Below, piece after piece: positions 12,555-24,019 of a stretch of 64,000 bases of DNA; the stretch's first letter is position 1; each line of letters begins with the position of its first letter. The notes under the pieces were generated by a model. That model worked only from the letters and a program-made list of their open reading frames with translations, did no database searches and was not told where the DNA came from. The stretch spans positions 66,793,436-66,857,435 of the forward strand of contig CM059564.1 of the NCBI GenBank assembly GCA_030386875.1. The letters are read 5' to 3'. Source of the DNA: Morinoia aosen (Eukaryota; Arthropoda; Malacostraca; Amphipoda; Talitridae). Made by a program: the position numbers and the translations under genes.

Positions 12555-13101
12555 GGTAAATCTGAAGGATATGACAGTTGTCGATTTTGCAAATTGTAAT
12601 GCCTAAACATGGTTAATGACACCAAAATAAACAAGTTTTCTTCTATGCACTTTTCGTCTCAAGTGAGTATTTTATTAGTTATAGCGGTAAATGACTTACC
12701 GCAACTCCAGTCTTTGAAGCGGACAGAAATTCTTTGATCGAGTTGTATGGCAATACTGCAATGGCGTCTCGCTTCCAGCGCTCTGTCTTGAAAGACGAAA
12801 CCAAACCTACCGCTATACCTCGTTAAATACTCATTTGACGAAAAAAGTGTATAGAAGAAAAGTTGTTTATTTCGATGTTATTACCATGTTTCAAGCAACA
12901 AAAATTCGAAAATCGATGAGTAGCTGTTTATTCGAGCGCATTCGTCATCAATGACGAAACTAAACTTACCGCTATAAATCGTAAAATACTCATTTGAGAC
13001 GAAAAGTGCATTGAAGAAAACTTGTTTATTTTGATTCAATTAATTAGGTTCAGGCACCAAAAAATGGAAAATCGATAACTGTCAAATCCTTCAGATTTAC
13101 C
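12555..13101. repeat. Palindromic unit 1
   Basis: 547 bp with left end GGTAAATCTGAAGGATATG and right end, in reverse complement, GGTAAATCTGAAGGATTTG. The arms match for about 145 bp, including the AAATAAACAAGTTTTCTTC and TGCACTTTTCGTCTCAA blocks. A third, internal inverted copy of the core lies at about 12838-12885. Confidence 0.85.
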
Positions 13102-13579
13102 CGAAATAAACAAGTTTTCTTCTATGCACTTTCCGTCTCAAATGAGTATTTTATTAGTTGTAGCGGTAAATGACTTACCGCAACTCCAGTGTTTGAAGCG
13201 GCAAGTAATTCAAGGAGCACGTCGGACAGCAACACTGCAAAGCGCACTCGCTTCCAGCGCGATCGTCATCACAGACGAAACCAAACCTACCGCTATACCT
13301 CGTTAAATACTCATTTGACGAAAAAAGTGTATATAAGAAAAGTTGTTTATTTTGATGTTATTACCATGATTCAAGCAACAAAAATTTATAAATCGATGAG
13401 TTGCTGTTTATTCGAGCTCATTCGTCATCAAAGACGAAACTGAACCTAGCGCCATAACTCGTTAAATACTCATTTACGACGGAAAGTGCATAGAAGAGAA
13501 ATTTTTTATTCAGATCTAATTACCTATTTCTAGGCACCGAAAAGTGGAAAATCGATTACTGACCAACGCTACACATTTA

Positions 13580-14350
13580 CCCAAATTTGGTGCCTGCTGG
13601 TATTTTCTTGCCACAAATTTGGTGTCTTCTGGGATTTTCGGTAAATATTAAGGAGATGCAACTAAACGATTTTCGAAATTTTGTTGCCTGTATGATAGTA
13701 ATTACATCAAAATGAGCAATTTTTCTTCTATGCACTTTTTGGGGCAAATGCGTATTTAACGAGTTATAGCGGTAGGTTAATTTTTGTCTTTGATGACTAG
13801 AATGCGCTCGAATAAACGGCTACTAATCGATTTTTGAATTTTGTTGCTTGAATCATGGTAATTACATAGAAATAAACAACTTTTAATCCATGCACTTTTG
13901 GGGGGAAATGAATATTTAACGAGTTATAGCGGTATGTAAATTTTCGTCTTTGATGGCTGGAATGCGATCGATCGTTCGAGCACGCTTAAGGGAGAGTCCA
14001 TTGTAGTCTTATCCTTAAGACAATTTCTTCCCGCTTCAAACAGTAGAGTTGCGGTGAGTGATTTACCGCCATAACTCGTTAAATACTCATTTGCCTCAAA
14101 AAGTGCATAGATGAAGAGTTGTTTATATCGATGTAATTACCGTGATACAGGTAACAAAATTTCGAAAATCGACTAGTTGCATCTCCTTGATATTAACCAG
14201 ATTTTCTTCTCTCCAATTTGGCGTCTGTAGAGATTTCCTTTTCAATTATGGTGTTTATTGCAGTGTACTTCCCTAGTGCTATATCTACTGGGATATTACT
14301 CCAAGGTATGGTATCGAATATGGTGTTTTTCCCAGGTTTGGTGTTTGTTT
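13580..14350. repeat. Scattered GGTGTCT-type short repeats
   Basis: Short motifs of the form (C)AATTTGGTGTCT recur at about 13586, 13615, 14214, 14245, 14305, 14320 and 14337, on either side of palindromic unit 3. The first 29 bp unit also begins with this motif (12232-12242), which links the tandem array and the palindromes. They are imperfect (for example TTTGGCGTCT and TATGGTGTTT) and irregularly spaced. Confidence 0.6.
13640..14198. repeat. Palindromic unit 3
   Basis: 559 bp with left end GGTAAATATTAAGGAGATGC and right end, in reverse complement, GGTTAATATCAAGGAGATGC. The arms share ATTTTCGAAATTTTGTT and ATGCACTTTTTG blocks over about 150 bp. It belongs to the same family as unit 1 but is diverged. 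Confidence 0.85.
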
Positions 14351-14555
14351 ATAATCGCAGGTGTGTTATATATCCCTTTAACGTCAGAATTTTTGTACTC
14401 ATATTACCGTTAACACAACCACCGTCACTGAACTGGCGCTGGCATCAGCTAGACAATCACCGATATCAGGATGAGGAAGGAATTGCCACTCGGCAGTGAA
14501 CTTCAAAGAACGCATTAGGGAGCTAATTTAACGATAAATATAATATATTGAGGGT

Positions 14556-15393
14556 ATTTTTGAAGGTCAATGTGAAGTTTAATGATCACGGAAAAGAATA
14601 ATTCCATTCCAAAGAATCACGAAAGGAACCCATTTAAAAACGTTTTACACGAAAATACATTCTGCTCGCTGATGCGTCATTTTCGAATTATTAAACTTCG
14701 AAGTTGGCTTTCGCGCGCAAAAGGAAGCGGCCGCGCCGAACAGAATTTAATTAATAATGGAAGCTAACCCCCTATTACAAACGTAAAGAGGTTGGGTCGT
14801 GAGGGGAAGCCACAGTTCTTCTAGTGAAAATATAAATAGAGGGTTAAAGCAACCCATTAAGGTCACGTTAACTATTGTGTTTACATCTGCACCATGATGG
14901 CGGCTGCCGTACCGGGTGGCGCCATCTATGAGCTGACTGTAAAGGTGACGGTACCGGGTGGCGCCATCTATGAGCTGACTGTAAAGGTGACGACGTAATA
15001 ATGACGACTAAAAAACGTCAAAAGCACCAAGTACGAGAAATAGTACGTTAACTTTTTTGTGTTATTAACTGATAACAATATTTCTTATTGTTTTATTAAC
15101 AATTTCTATCATTCTTTTATTTCTACGAAGTTCTAACGAAAGCTTTAACACCTCATGATCCGAACTTTGCCTTTCCCGACCCAACCTGGTCGTAATCTGT
15201 GTTGCACATTTTGCGCGGGAAAGCGATTTCACCTTTAACATCAGATCTGAATAATTCGAAAATAACGCATCAGCGACCAGAATGTCATTCATGTAAAACG
15301 CTCTGAAATGTGTTCCTTTTAGTGATTCCTGGGATCGAAATTATTATTTTCCGTGATTGCATTAAACTTCACATTGACCTTTTTGAAAGAGGA
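14556..15393. repeat. ~840 bp inverted-repeat element
   Basis: Left arm about 14556-14740 and right arm about 15190-15393 are imperfect reverse complements. Shared blocks include AAGGTCAATGTGAAGTTTAA, ATCACGGAAAA, GCGTTTTACA and TTTTCGAATTATT. A ~450 bp spacer separates them. A further short inverted match (CCCTTTAACG near 14374 and CGTTAAAGGG near 15412) lies just outside, suggesting the original repeat was longer and the left flank has an insertion. No transposase is visible; the 75-codon minus frame at 15065-15292 overlaps the right arm and is not recognised. Probably a non-autonomous DNA element. Confidence 0.75.
14909..14992. repeat. 42 bp perfect tandem duplication
   Basis: Two adjacent identical 42 bp copies (14909-14950 and 14951-14992) beginning GTACCGGGTGGCGCCATCTA. 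They lie in the spacer of the surrounding inverted-repeat element. Their complete identity, unlike the diverged arms, suggests a recent duplication. Confidence 0.97.
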
Positions 15394-15474
15394 CACTGGT
15401 GTCCTCTCGGGCGTTAAAGGGATGTAGTAATATTCTTTTCAGGTAAGGTGACCAAATATGTGTTCTTCTCGAGT

Positions 15475-18400
15475 ATTATGCCTGCACATTCATAGAAAAA
15501 TAACCGTCTGAGTATTATGCTCATCTAAATTAAAAATATTTTTTCGGAGACGGTAGGGTATATTTAGAGGATATTCTTAAGTAGTTATGTTGATGACCTA
15601 CCCTCGTATCTCGCATATTATCCCAGACGGGACACTAACGTGTATGAAGCAAGTTTCTTCGTATTAAAATTATAAAAATATATAGTGTAATCTACGAAGT
15701 AGTTTCATACTGAACGTTTTATCAGTAGACTTAACATAAAATACCGTCATATGACAACACATTATTTATTGTTGAAAACCAAGGTAGGTTTTTTATATAG
15801 CTTAAGATTTTGCACTATTAGAGTATCATTTTGATCCCCGAGCGCTAGTGAACAAGTGCTTAATTTCAATTATTGCAATGGTAGCAAATCGAAGTTATGA
15901 GAGGTTATCCAATATTCAGCGGACAAAGACTATTGATTTGTTTCGCGTAATTGTACAGTATATCGTCGCGGGAGAGATCGATTCCACTTTTTCTATGTAT
16001 GTTTTAAAAACCAACTGCAGTAATAATTGGGATGTCCCATATTTTCTGGAAGGTTCTCCACAAGTTTTTGGTATATATGATTTTTCGTAGCGCATAGTCA
16101 TACTGTTCTCGCTTTCAGATATGCACTAATATTCAAAGAATCCTGAAGAGAGAGCTTTTATCGTTTTCGACCAATTTTTCTATCGTTGCTCTATTTCTGT
16201 TCGATTGTTACCATTTAAATCCACCTTTTTTATCACTATTCAGAAAAAAATAACAGCTTTAAATTCAGGTAAGGGGCGAATGAGATTGTTATTCGTGTTA
16301 GAAATTAACTGTCAATTAATGACTGTTTAGTTGCGTTATCTAGCGACACGTTTGTTCAATCTTGGGTATGGTATAAATACGTGTACTATTTTATGCAATA
16401 TTCCTCAAAATAAAGTGAAGCATGTCGTAGGCACCATTCCGTGTCTTCTGCTTGTGTTTGGAGTTCTGGTTATACATCAGTTGAAGTTAGGAGGCGCTGG
16501 TCTAAAGTTGGCTAGCCTTTGGTTTTGCGATTGAGTGCTGGAGACGCGGCTGAACGTCAAGGTGTGGGTGGGTGTCAGGGATCTGCTCTGCCTCTAAAGA
16601 AATACTATCTGAATAAATTTAACCTTTGCAGTTTCCCGCTTTTGTTGCATCGATGGCTATCCAAGCCTAAGTGCTGAGTGAACACGTATCCTGCGACCGG
16701 TAGTCACTGAGAGGATTTTAATAATGCTACTGACCGACCTGCAGCCACCAACTGAATTTTTATAAATACTAAACATGTTCCCCGCGTACTTTGCCATATG
16801 TTTACCATTCCGTAAGTTGTTCATTCACTCACCGTTATACATAAATGACATTTCAACTGTTTCATGACCTTTAAAAAAATGACTGATATCATAAGAGGTG
16901 AAATGTTATCGAAAAATTGCATTTCCATCTTACTTAGGAATAATAAAAATTTATTCGAGCAGTAAAGTAGATTTCCCCATTTTGCTACTTACAACCTAAC
17001 AACACCAAGCGTTAACAGCCGCGGAAACGCAGTTAATGGAAGCTAAATTAAGGCACAGCTCAGTTAATGTTTGCTATTTTCAAAATTGTTCACTACAATT
17101 ATTTTAAATTTGAATTGAATATTGAACTTCAGTTTAGCCCATCACAGGAAACGTGTTAACTTGTTGCCAATATTATCTGTGAGAACCTAAGTTGTATTAA
17201 GATAGCGAAAATCACAGAGACCCCAGACTAGATCAGGTTATAGGACGCAGTGTTCGCCTTCAGAGGCAAAACCGCCAATTCGCCTGTTTTCTCTGGACTT
17301 CTTGTGCGTGCTGTTGCCGTCCTCCCAGTCCCACGTCGACCATCAATCAACACTCGAGATTACATCCGCTCCCCGGCGTTGATGCCGATGCTCGCATACG
17401 CCGCCGTGCGTCTCATTATTTCCTGTGCACGGGCTTCTTCTGTTCCGCTGAATTTGTTCTCACACAATGTGATAGCGGCAGACCATGTGTTTGGTGTCAA
17501 AATCGTGTTTGTTGGCGCAAAATGCGGGGACGCACACTGTGTGGTGACGCACTTCACGTTTCGTACTGCATAATTTTTCTGTGGTACACTGTGCGACAAG
17601 CGACCGGTAATGTACTTGGAGTACCAATTATTCGTAGCATAAAAACATACTCATGCACACTGCATTCGATGCCGCAGAATGTATCTGTGTTGCGCACGAT
17701 ACGCTGATTGCTACTTGTTAATGCGGAATGTGTGAATTGGAACAACCTCATTCTTCATTAAATTCCGCGCACTCACTATACCTTGAAAGCTATAGGGCTA
17801 CAAACACGGAAAAGAAACTTCGCATTCTTATACAGCGGTGAACGAGCCGAGGCAGGGGAGCCAACTGCACGACCTTTCGTCGAATACTACGCACATGATC
17901 TTTTGTATAATAAAAGCGCAAAAATATCTTGTTTACTCACAGAGAAGTTGATCGCGGTATAACATCAGAAGTTTTTTTTAAGCTCAGAAATGCCAATGGA
18001 TGAACGAAACTTGAAGTTGAGATTTCAAAATCGTCTGCCATGGGTATCAGAATTCGGCAAGTGTGAAGCTAAAACAAATTTCAAATAGTTGTTTTTTGCG
18101 AGTTCAGTGATTACGCAGAGTTTCGTACTAGAAACTGTCAGAAGATAATTCCACATTCTTCTATTATAGGTTGGTCCACATTCGAATATTCTCATTTTTT
18201 GCGACCGGTAAATTTAAAAACTTTCTGGTTGCAGTGGAGAAGAGTTCATGATTTCCCATTCTAATGTGCACTGCAATTTGGTCATGCATTCCAGTTGAGG
18301 TTCATCTTACAGCATTTACGTCTAATATTTTGATCGTGCATAGCTTGAAGTGTATCGGTATATGTTTGTATGTATATCATGTAGGTATGGATCAACTTGA

Positions 18401-21245
18401 ATCATTAACGGTTTGTTTTTCAGCTATGACCGTAAAATATTGTGCTGTGTACAAAAAAGAAATGACTGTCACTTGACGACCTTTACCGGTGTGCTTGCTA
18501 AGCCCTTCATCACATGGCGAGTCACTCGTTCAAAATTATTGTTGCTTGCTAGTATTATGAGCCGCAAATGTTGCTCGGAGTTATCCTACAGATCCAGTCG
18601 TCCTCCGGAAGAAACGTTTCTCATGTGCTGTCGGTCTTTCTAGAATCATAAAGCCTGCGATGGGCAGTCGTCCGCTGATTTTTCAGTGTTGTGCCAACTC
18701 GTGTCTACCCTGCCTTACCTCTTGCGTATCTCAAGTCCTGCAAATATGGCTGCTAATAATCGCCTGGCCTGCTGCGTAACCCGTGTTCGAAGCTCATAGC
18801 TGGCAGCACTTGTTTCTCTTGATGTACTCTGTGGTCGAGCGAAAGTTGTCGAGGTAAAAGTATTACCATCGGTATCGTTGTCGCAGGAACAGAGAACCGA
18901 GTTTAGAAGTTTAAATGACACTTTGGTTTGCTGCTCGCCACCATGCTACAACTGAGTGCAACACGATGACGTTGAGAAAAAAACTGTTTTTCGATACTGT
19001 ATTTAACTTTCAGATTTTACCATGTTGAGATCATGAATGAACTCTCGACTGGTTGTAAGACATATTTTTTCTACTCACTGTGACTTCCAACTCCGGTGAC
19101 CTTTACCTGTTCTCTTACTCAACTAGTTAGACGTTAGTGAACTAGCCTTTTAACTTCAGTTTTAGCAAGCTATTGCAGGGATGAATTAACAGATGTGTTG
19201 TCAAAGCTCATCCATTGTTAGAGCCGGTAACAATAGACATCCATTTGTCTTTTGGTCTGAGGCGCATCGCGCATTAAGCTCTCCTTCCTGGTGGTGAGCG
19301 TAGCAGGAGCCGCTCTTCTGCGACGGGATCGTTAAAATTTTATGCGGGTTACGCTGTCAGGTGTCGCGGTTAGACTCGCTTCCGTTTATGTGTCTTGCTT
19401 AATATATTTTTCTTTGTATTTCGTAAAACCTAATACAGCTCTTGAAATTAAAGTCAGATGTTGTACAATGTGAGGCTCATATTCGCTTAATTTATTCTCA
19501 CTTTTGTTTTCATTCATTTGCTCATTTATTTGTTCATTTATTTGTTCATTTATTTTGTCATATTTTACGCTCTAGTATAAAAATGAATTGAATCTTCTTC
19601 GAATTACATCGACTAGTTGAATTATTTGACCTACATGCTTGTTTAGCCTTACATCTCCAATTTATCGAAATGATCTCTCAACGCATTTTCCTCGTAGTAC
19701 ACCATATTAGACAATCATGCCATCATTTACTGGGTCAACAGCCCAAACTTGGAGATGGTGCTAATTAATTTTATATTTTACTTCAGACAGTTGCGTTCCA
19801 ATCAGAACTCATCATTTTCGTAGTGCGGCTGATTTTGACATATAGGTAACCAAGTGAAATGAAAGAAGACCTCACGTTTTAATATCAGAAAGTTTTTGAA
19901 TATAGAACAGTTATAGGCTTTAAGGTGAAGCTAGCACATTGTTGTCGGAAAAAGTTTTAAAACGGGTTGGAAGCTCGAGTGAGAAGACTTGCTCTCTGAA
20001 TAGTTTCGTCATGATTATTTTGAAATTTGGTAAAACCGTAGAGAGGAAATCGGGTGGAACTTTGGTAAACTGTTTCGTATGCGTGGAACAGCCAAGGAGA
20101 CATCATTTCCATTCAAGAATTTTCGAATGCTTCTGTAACACAACTGATCATAATCAACTAAAAGATTTTAAAGTTTGAATACGTGGTAACTGTGCTTGTG
20201 TGCTTGCAGTGGTGCATCAAAAAGTGTTCCGGTTGGCAAAGCAACCGACATCAAGATTGTTGTTGTCCACTTTTTAGGGCATTGCTGAAAAACTATCATG
20301 CACGTATTCATCCATCGCGGAATGATTATTAATATTTGCCGACGCGCATAATCACGAAGTAGTATTCCCCCTAGCGCTGGCAAAACGTCCAGCCAACTTG
20401 AATAAATAACAGGAACTCAGGGTTAAGCCATAAGTCAAAGAAGGCTTACTTGAAGGTTAAAGGAAAATGTCGTTCTGGACCTATCTAACTATTGTATTTG
20501 ACTTCTTCAGCAGTTCTCCGTATTGCAAGACTATACTATATTTTATAATATTTCCAAGAAATCGTCAATAAACAAGCCGATACTTCAAGGAAGTTCTTCC
20601 TGGGGGAAAAAGGAAGACATAAACTAACTCGTCTAATTTAGTTCTGGAGGAAATAAAGAAAAACTGGCAAAGGTTACAAGAAGTTAAAATCCAAGAAATA
20701 GCTAGAAGGGAAGGGAAGGGTAGGGTAAATCAAAAATTAAGCAAAAGGTAAACATTCGCTAAAAAATGAAACAGTAGCTTCTTAACTGTCAATTTATGCC
20801 CGTACATATTCGCATGTATATTGCAGTATTTTCTTATGAATCTAGAAACCAAAGGAAAAATACTTTCTTCAATATTTCTAGATTTCGGATACGCTAAAAA
20901 TAGTTTTCATCGGAATCCAGTAAAATTAAGGTGCAGGCCTGCTAAGAACAAATAGGTCAGTGACTCGTATTATATCACTGCAGACCTGAGGCCCTGAACC
21001 TAATTGCTAAACGTTTAACCACCCAAAGTCAATTCAAACATATGGGGGCAGACATTTGCAATGGCTAACCACGAGGTTTGATCACGATTGGCAGGTTATT
21101 TTTAGTTTGGGACTCATTTTTTCACGAAATACGCAGAGTAGCGAAAATTACGTACGGTGGTATGTTGTTAAATTCGAAAATCACCGAAAAATCGGTACAA
21201 CGTTCTGGTAAGGTAATATCAACGTGAAGATTTTGCCAGTTATTT
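15475..21245. other. Spacer without supported genes
   Basis: Mostly AT-rich. The patch at about 17250-17600 is GC-richer, with overlapping open frames of 107 codons (plus) and 79 codons (minus). The minus frame continues for about 40 more codons beyond a single stop, but I recognise no domain. No tRNA, rRNA or clear transposon was found. Confidence 0.45.
19511..19556. repeat. 12 bp tandem repeat (TTCATTTATTTG)n
   Basis: About four imperfect copies of a 12 bp T-rich unit. It is an ordinary short tandem repeat with no evident function. Confidence 0.85.
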
Positions 21246-21249
21246 TGCA

Positions 21250-21402
21250 CTGACTTCGAGTAGGGACTCAACATGTGCATAGGTTCCCCGTTACCTTATT
21301 TCCTAACGAAATTATGCTTTCCTCTTTCCTGTCTTTGAAATGCGAATCATGTAGTTAGGGAGGCTTAAACTAACCAGTAATTTAATCTAATCTTTCAAAT
21401 TA
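21250..21402 (+). mobile_element. SINE-like retroposon, 3' fragment (copy 1)
   Basis: Matches only the 3' third of the ~360 bp family found throughout 21-32 kb. It has the TGCATAGNTTCC block, the ATGCTTTCCTCTTTCCT block, and the diagnostic end GTTAGGGAGGCTTAAACTAA followed by TAATCTAATCT. The 5' portion is missing or too diverged to see. Confidence 0.75.
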
Positions 21403-23435
21403 TACTACAATTTGTGAAGCGACATCATCGTGCGCAAAATTTCAAGTGATCAGGGTAAAAATAGATAAGGTAAAATTTTGTTATGCTTTTCAGTGGCCTA
21501 TGCCCTTTGTAGTCATCGTAGTCTCGAAAATATTAAATAGTTCTTTGTTCCTGCTTTCCATGTACTTCTTAATTTGATGGAAATGTGCTTCCGTGTTGCT
21601 ATGGGCATTTATACATTTTTGTTATGTTTCTTCTTCAGTAACCCTCAAGACATTTCGGTCGGAGTCCTTCTCTGAAGTCCTCGTGCGTTTGAGTATTTGA
21701 CTCCTGACGAGAGTATACGGGAATTATCGCTACATAGGATTTTAAAGTAATATGAAAACATACGCGATTCCATAGAGAATCCTTCTATGAGGATTTACGA
21801 TGTAATCGATCGAAAATTTTTGTCAAGTTACAATTAAGGTGAGGTTAAACGTTGTGAGCCGCTAGGTTGTTCATTCGCTGCACTGTATTTAAAGCAGCTG
21901 TCACTTTTAGTCTTCGTTATGAAAATAGTGAAATACAGAATGTGCTCCGGCTAATTTAACTCGAGTGAAAACCTAGTTTTATTTTGAGTATGGTGATTGC
22001 AAACTTTTTTAAGAAAAAACATCTTGAAAGCGCTCTGAAGCTTTCTTATATATATCATTACCTTGCAGCAACGAACTCGTGTTTTTTTTTTCTAGTAGAA
22101 GAGGGCGAATTCTGTAAAAATGTCTGTTATACATGTACAACTGAGTATAGAATCTTGATTAAATAGGGCGTTTTGAGTGGCATACAACGTTCCATGTTCG
22201 ATTGAATACATCCGTGGGTCATATCCCATGCAGACTTATTTACCAATTTGTGTTATGCAATATTAGCAGGACTTTTATTTTGTTTATTGCATGAAAAATG
22301 TTACCCTAAGACTCCGTTAGTAAACAGTTAGCTTTTCCATCCGCTCTCGCTGAAAAAGAGTAGAAAATTGGAGTATTTTGAGGGGGACGGCAGTTCAAGT
22401 TGTGGGCGTTGCTTCGAGCCATCTGGCGTAGCTGGGATCCCACTGGAGCTCGGCGAAGCAGCGCCGTCAACAATGGCTTAATAAAGACAATTGTTCTATT
22501 ACAGTCTCGGTCAAGAAGACGCGCTCGCTCGCATCAGCAACAATGACGCAGATGCTCGGAAGGAACTATTCTGCGTCATTCTTCCTTGTTTGTGTCGCGC
22601 TCCTCACTTGACAGCTTGACGATTCGCACCATTTCAGGATCGAGGCTCCAAACTTCTCTCTGTCTTAGCAACTCGACGACCGTTAAAGCGACCGAGCTGA
22701 AGAACAATCCACGGATATTCTCTATTTTTAGAATGAAAGATTTCCTGGCTTAATTTCGGGGCCACAGTAATTTTTGCTTGAAAATTGAAATATTTCCCGT
22801 TTCGCTTTTGTATCATTTGATACCTGAAAGTTCTACGCGTGGCGTTTGATGAAGCCTATTTCTTTTCTGTACGTTTTTGGGATTAGGCTAGAGTTGAATC
22901 AACTAAATTCGTGTACCTACTTTGAGACGGTTAACGGTTTTTAAAGATGTTCGAGATTAACGTAGGATTGGCAACGCTTGTATCAGGAGTCCGTTGTGGA
23001 TATTTTTGTACCGGTTAGAAAAGCTTTTCATTCCAACTCTGGTTGGGGACAGCAAACGACCGCGAGCTTTTATGGTTTAATTTTATTATCAATGCTAATT
23101 ACTAATAATGGCTAACAGGATAGTACGTGGTATTTCTATTCCAAGGCTAACAGAACGGATAATTATAAAATTAAACTACTACGTCCGAAAGTTTATAGCC
23201 TTTACTATAAGGCACCGCAGTCGAGAGCCCCGAGTAATTACTCAAGTCAAAACTTAGTATTGAATATCGAAAAACTAGCCATTCTTAGTGTAATCGACGC
23301 TACATTCAATAGTAATATCGAGATAAGGTGTTCTGAAGCTTTTCCTTGAATAGCCTACTCCTCTTACTGAACAAATACAGAATTATATAATTTTAAAGCT
23401 GAGGAAAGCTCTTTGAATTTAGTCCATCGCAGGAG
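21403..23435. other. Spacer without supported genes
   Basis: AT-rich, except for a GC-richer stretch at about 22420-22680. That stretch contains an 11 bp inverted repeat (AATGACGCAGA at 22542-22552 and its complement at 22570-22580). No gene was recognised. Confidence 0.5.
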
Positions 23436-23439
23436 ATGA

Positions 23440-23662
23440 GAGGTCCAGCTACTGCATAATCGGGAATTGATCTCCTTGGAATTAACGCTCCGTGGGGAAG
23501 ATGCAAGGGCCGAACTCGAGCTGAAAGTTTGATCGGTTGGCCTTTATTTTACTGAAATAGAAATGGGGTTTCTTTTGTTGCGGACCACGTTTTCCCGGTT
23601 CACTGCCGTCCTTGTAAACATCTATTACGTCTACTTATACCTATCTGGTTTCAGAAACTTTT
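23440..23662 (+). mobile_element. SINE-like retroposon, 3'-truncated (copy 2)
   Basis: Matches the 5' two thirds of the family: GGAATTAACGCTCC, AAGGGCCGAACTCGAGCTGA, a TTGGCCTTTATTTTACTGAAATAG block and a CGGTTCACTGCCGTCC block. It stops exactly where the next copy starts, so the two sit head to tail. Confidence 0.75.
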
Positions 23663-24013
23663 CCCCTCAAGGAGGTACAACTGTTGTATCTATGGAAATT
23701 AGCCCTCCTACAGGGAAAATGTGAGGTCCTGAGCGGATAGTGAGGTAGCCGTTATTTTTATTGAAATAGAAAAGGTTTTTGTGTTCTAATGGACCATCTT
23801 TTTTCGATACATGCTTCAGCACCTCTGACTTTCTTCAACTTTTTTTTTCTTGTTTCTTAACTTTCCTTCTCAACTTACTGATTCTATACGCTGAGGATCT
23901 CGCGTGGGAATACTCAATGTGCATAAATTCCACTAATTCCATACTAAATGGTGCGTTCATCCTTCCTCTCTTCAGAAACCTTTGTTGTGGTTAGGAATGC
24001 TGAAAGTAACTTA
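23663..24013 (+). mobile_element. SINE-like retroposon (copy 3)
   Basis: Begins CCCCTCAAGGAGGTACAACT and follows the family through to a diverged 3' end near GTTAGGAATGCTGAAAGTAA. It abuts the truncated copy 2. A 71-codon plus-strand open frame inside it is a by-product of the T-rich element sequence. Confidence 0.8.
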
Positions 24014-24019
24014 CCTTTT

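Larger units (their letters stand above)
12479..14198. repeat. Tandem array of ~550 bp palindromic units
   Basis: Three successive palindromic units: 12555-13101, 13102-13579 (left end truncated by ~70 bp) and 13640-14198. An extra left-end fragment lies at 12479-12554. Each intact unit starts with GGTAAAT..NAAGGA and ends with its reverse complement, with arms of about 145 bp. Each arm carries the core TTCTTCTATGCACTTTT followed by a GAGTATTT...TAGCGGTA stretch. That core occurs nine times in alternating orientation across the island. Near the inner end of arms sits a small hairpin, GCGGTAA-ATGAC-TTACCGC. There is no coding capacity. It could be a fold-back or other non-autonomous transposon that amplified in tandem, or a satellite; the sequence does not decide. 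Confidence 0.88.

Noticed and set aside
21360-21405. Resemblance of the SINE end (AACTAACC...TAATCT) to the insect telomere repeat CCTAA
   Set aside because: The match is short and irregular and recurs at SINE ends, so it is an element tail rather than telomeric sequence.
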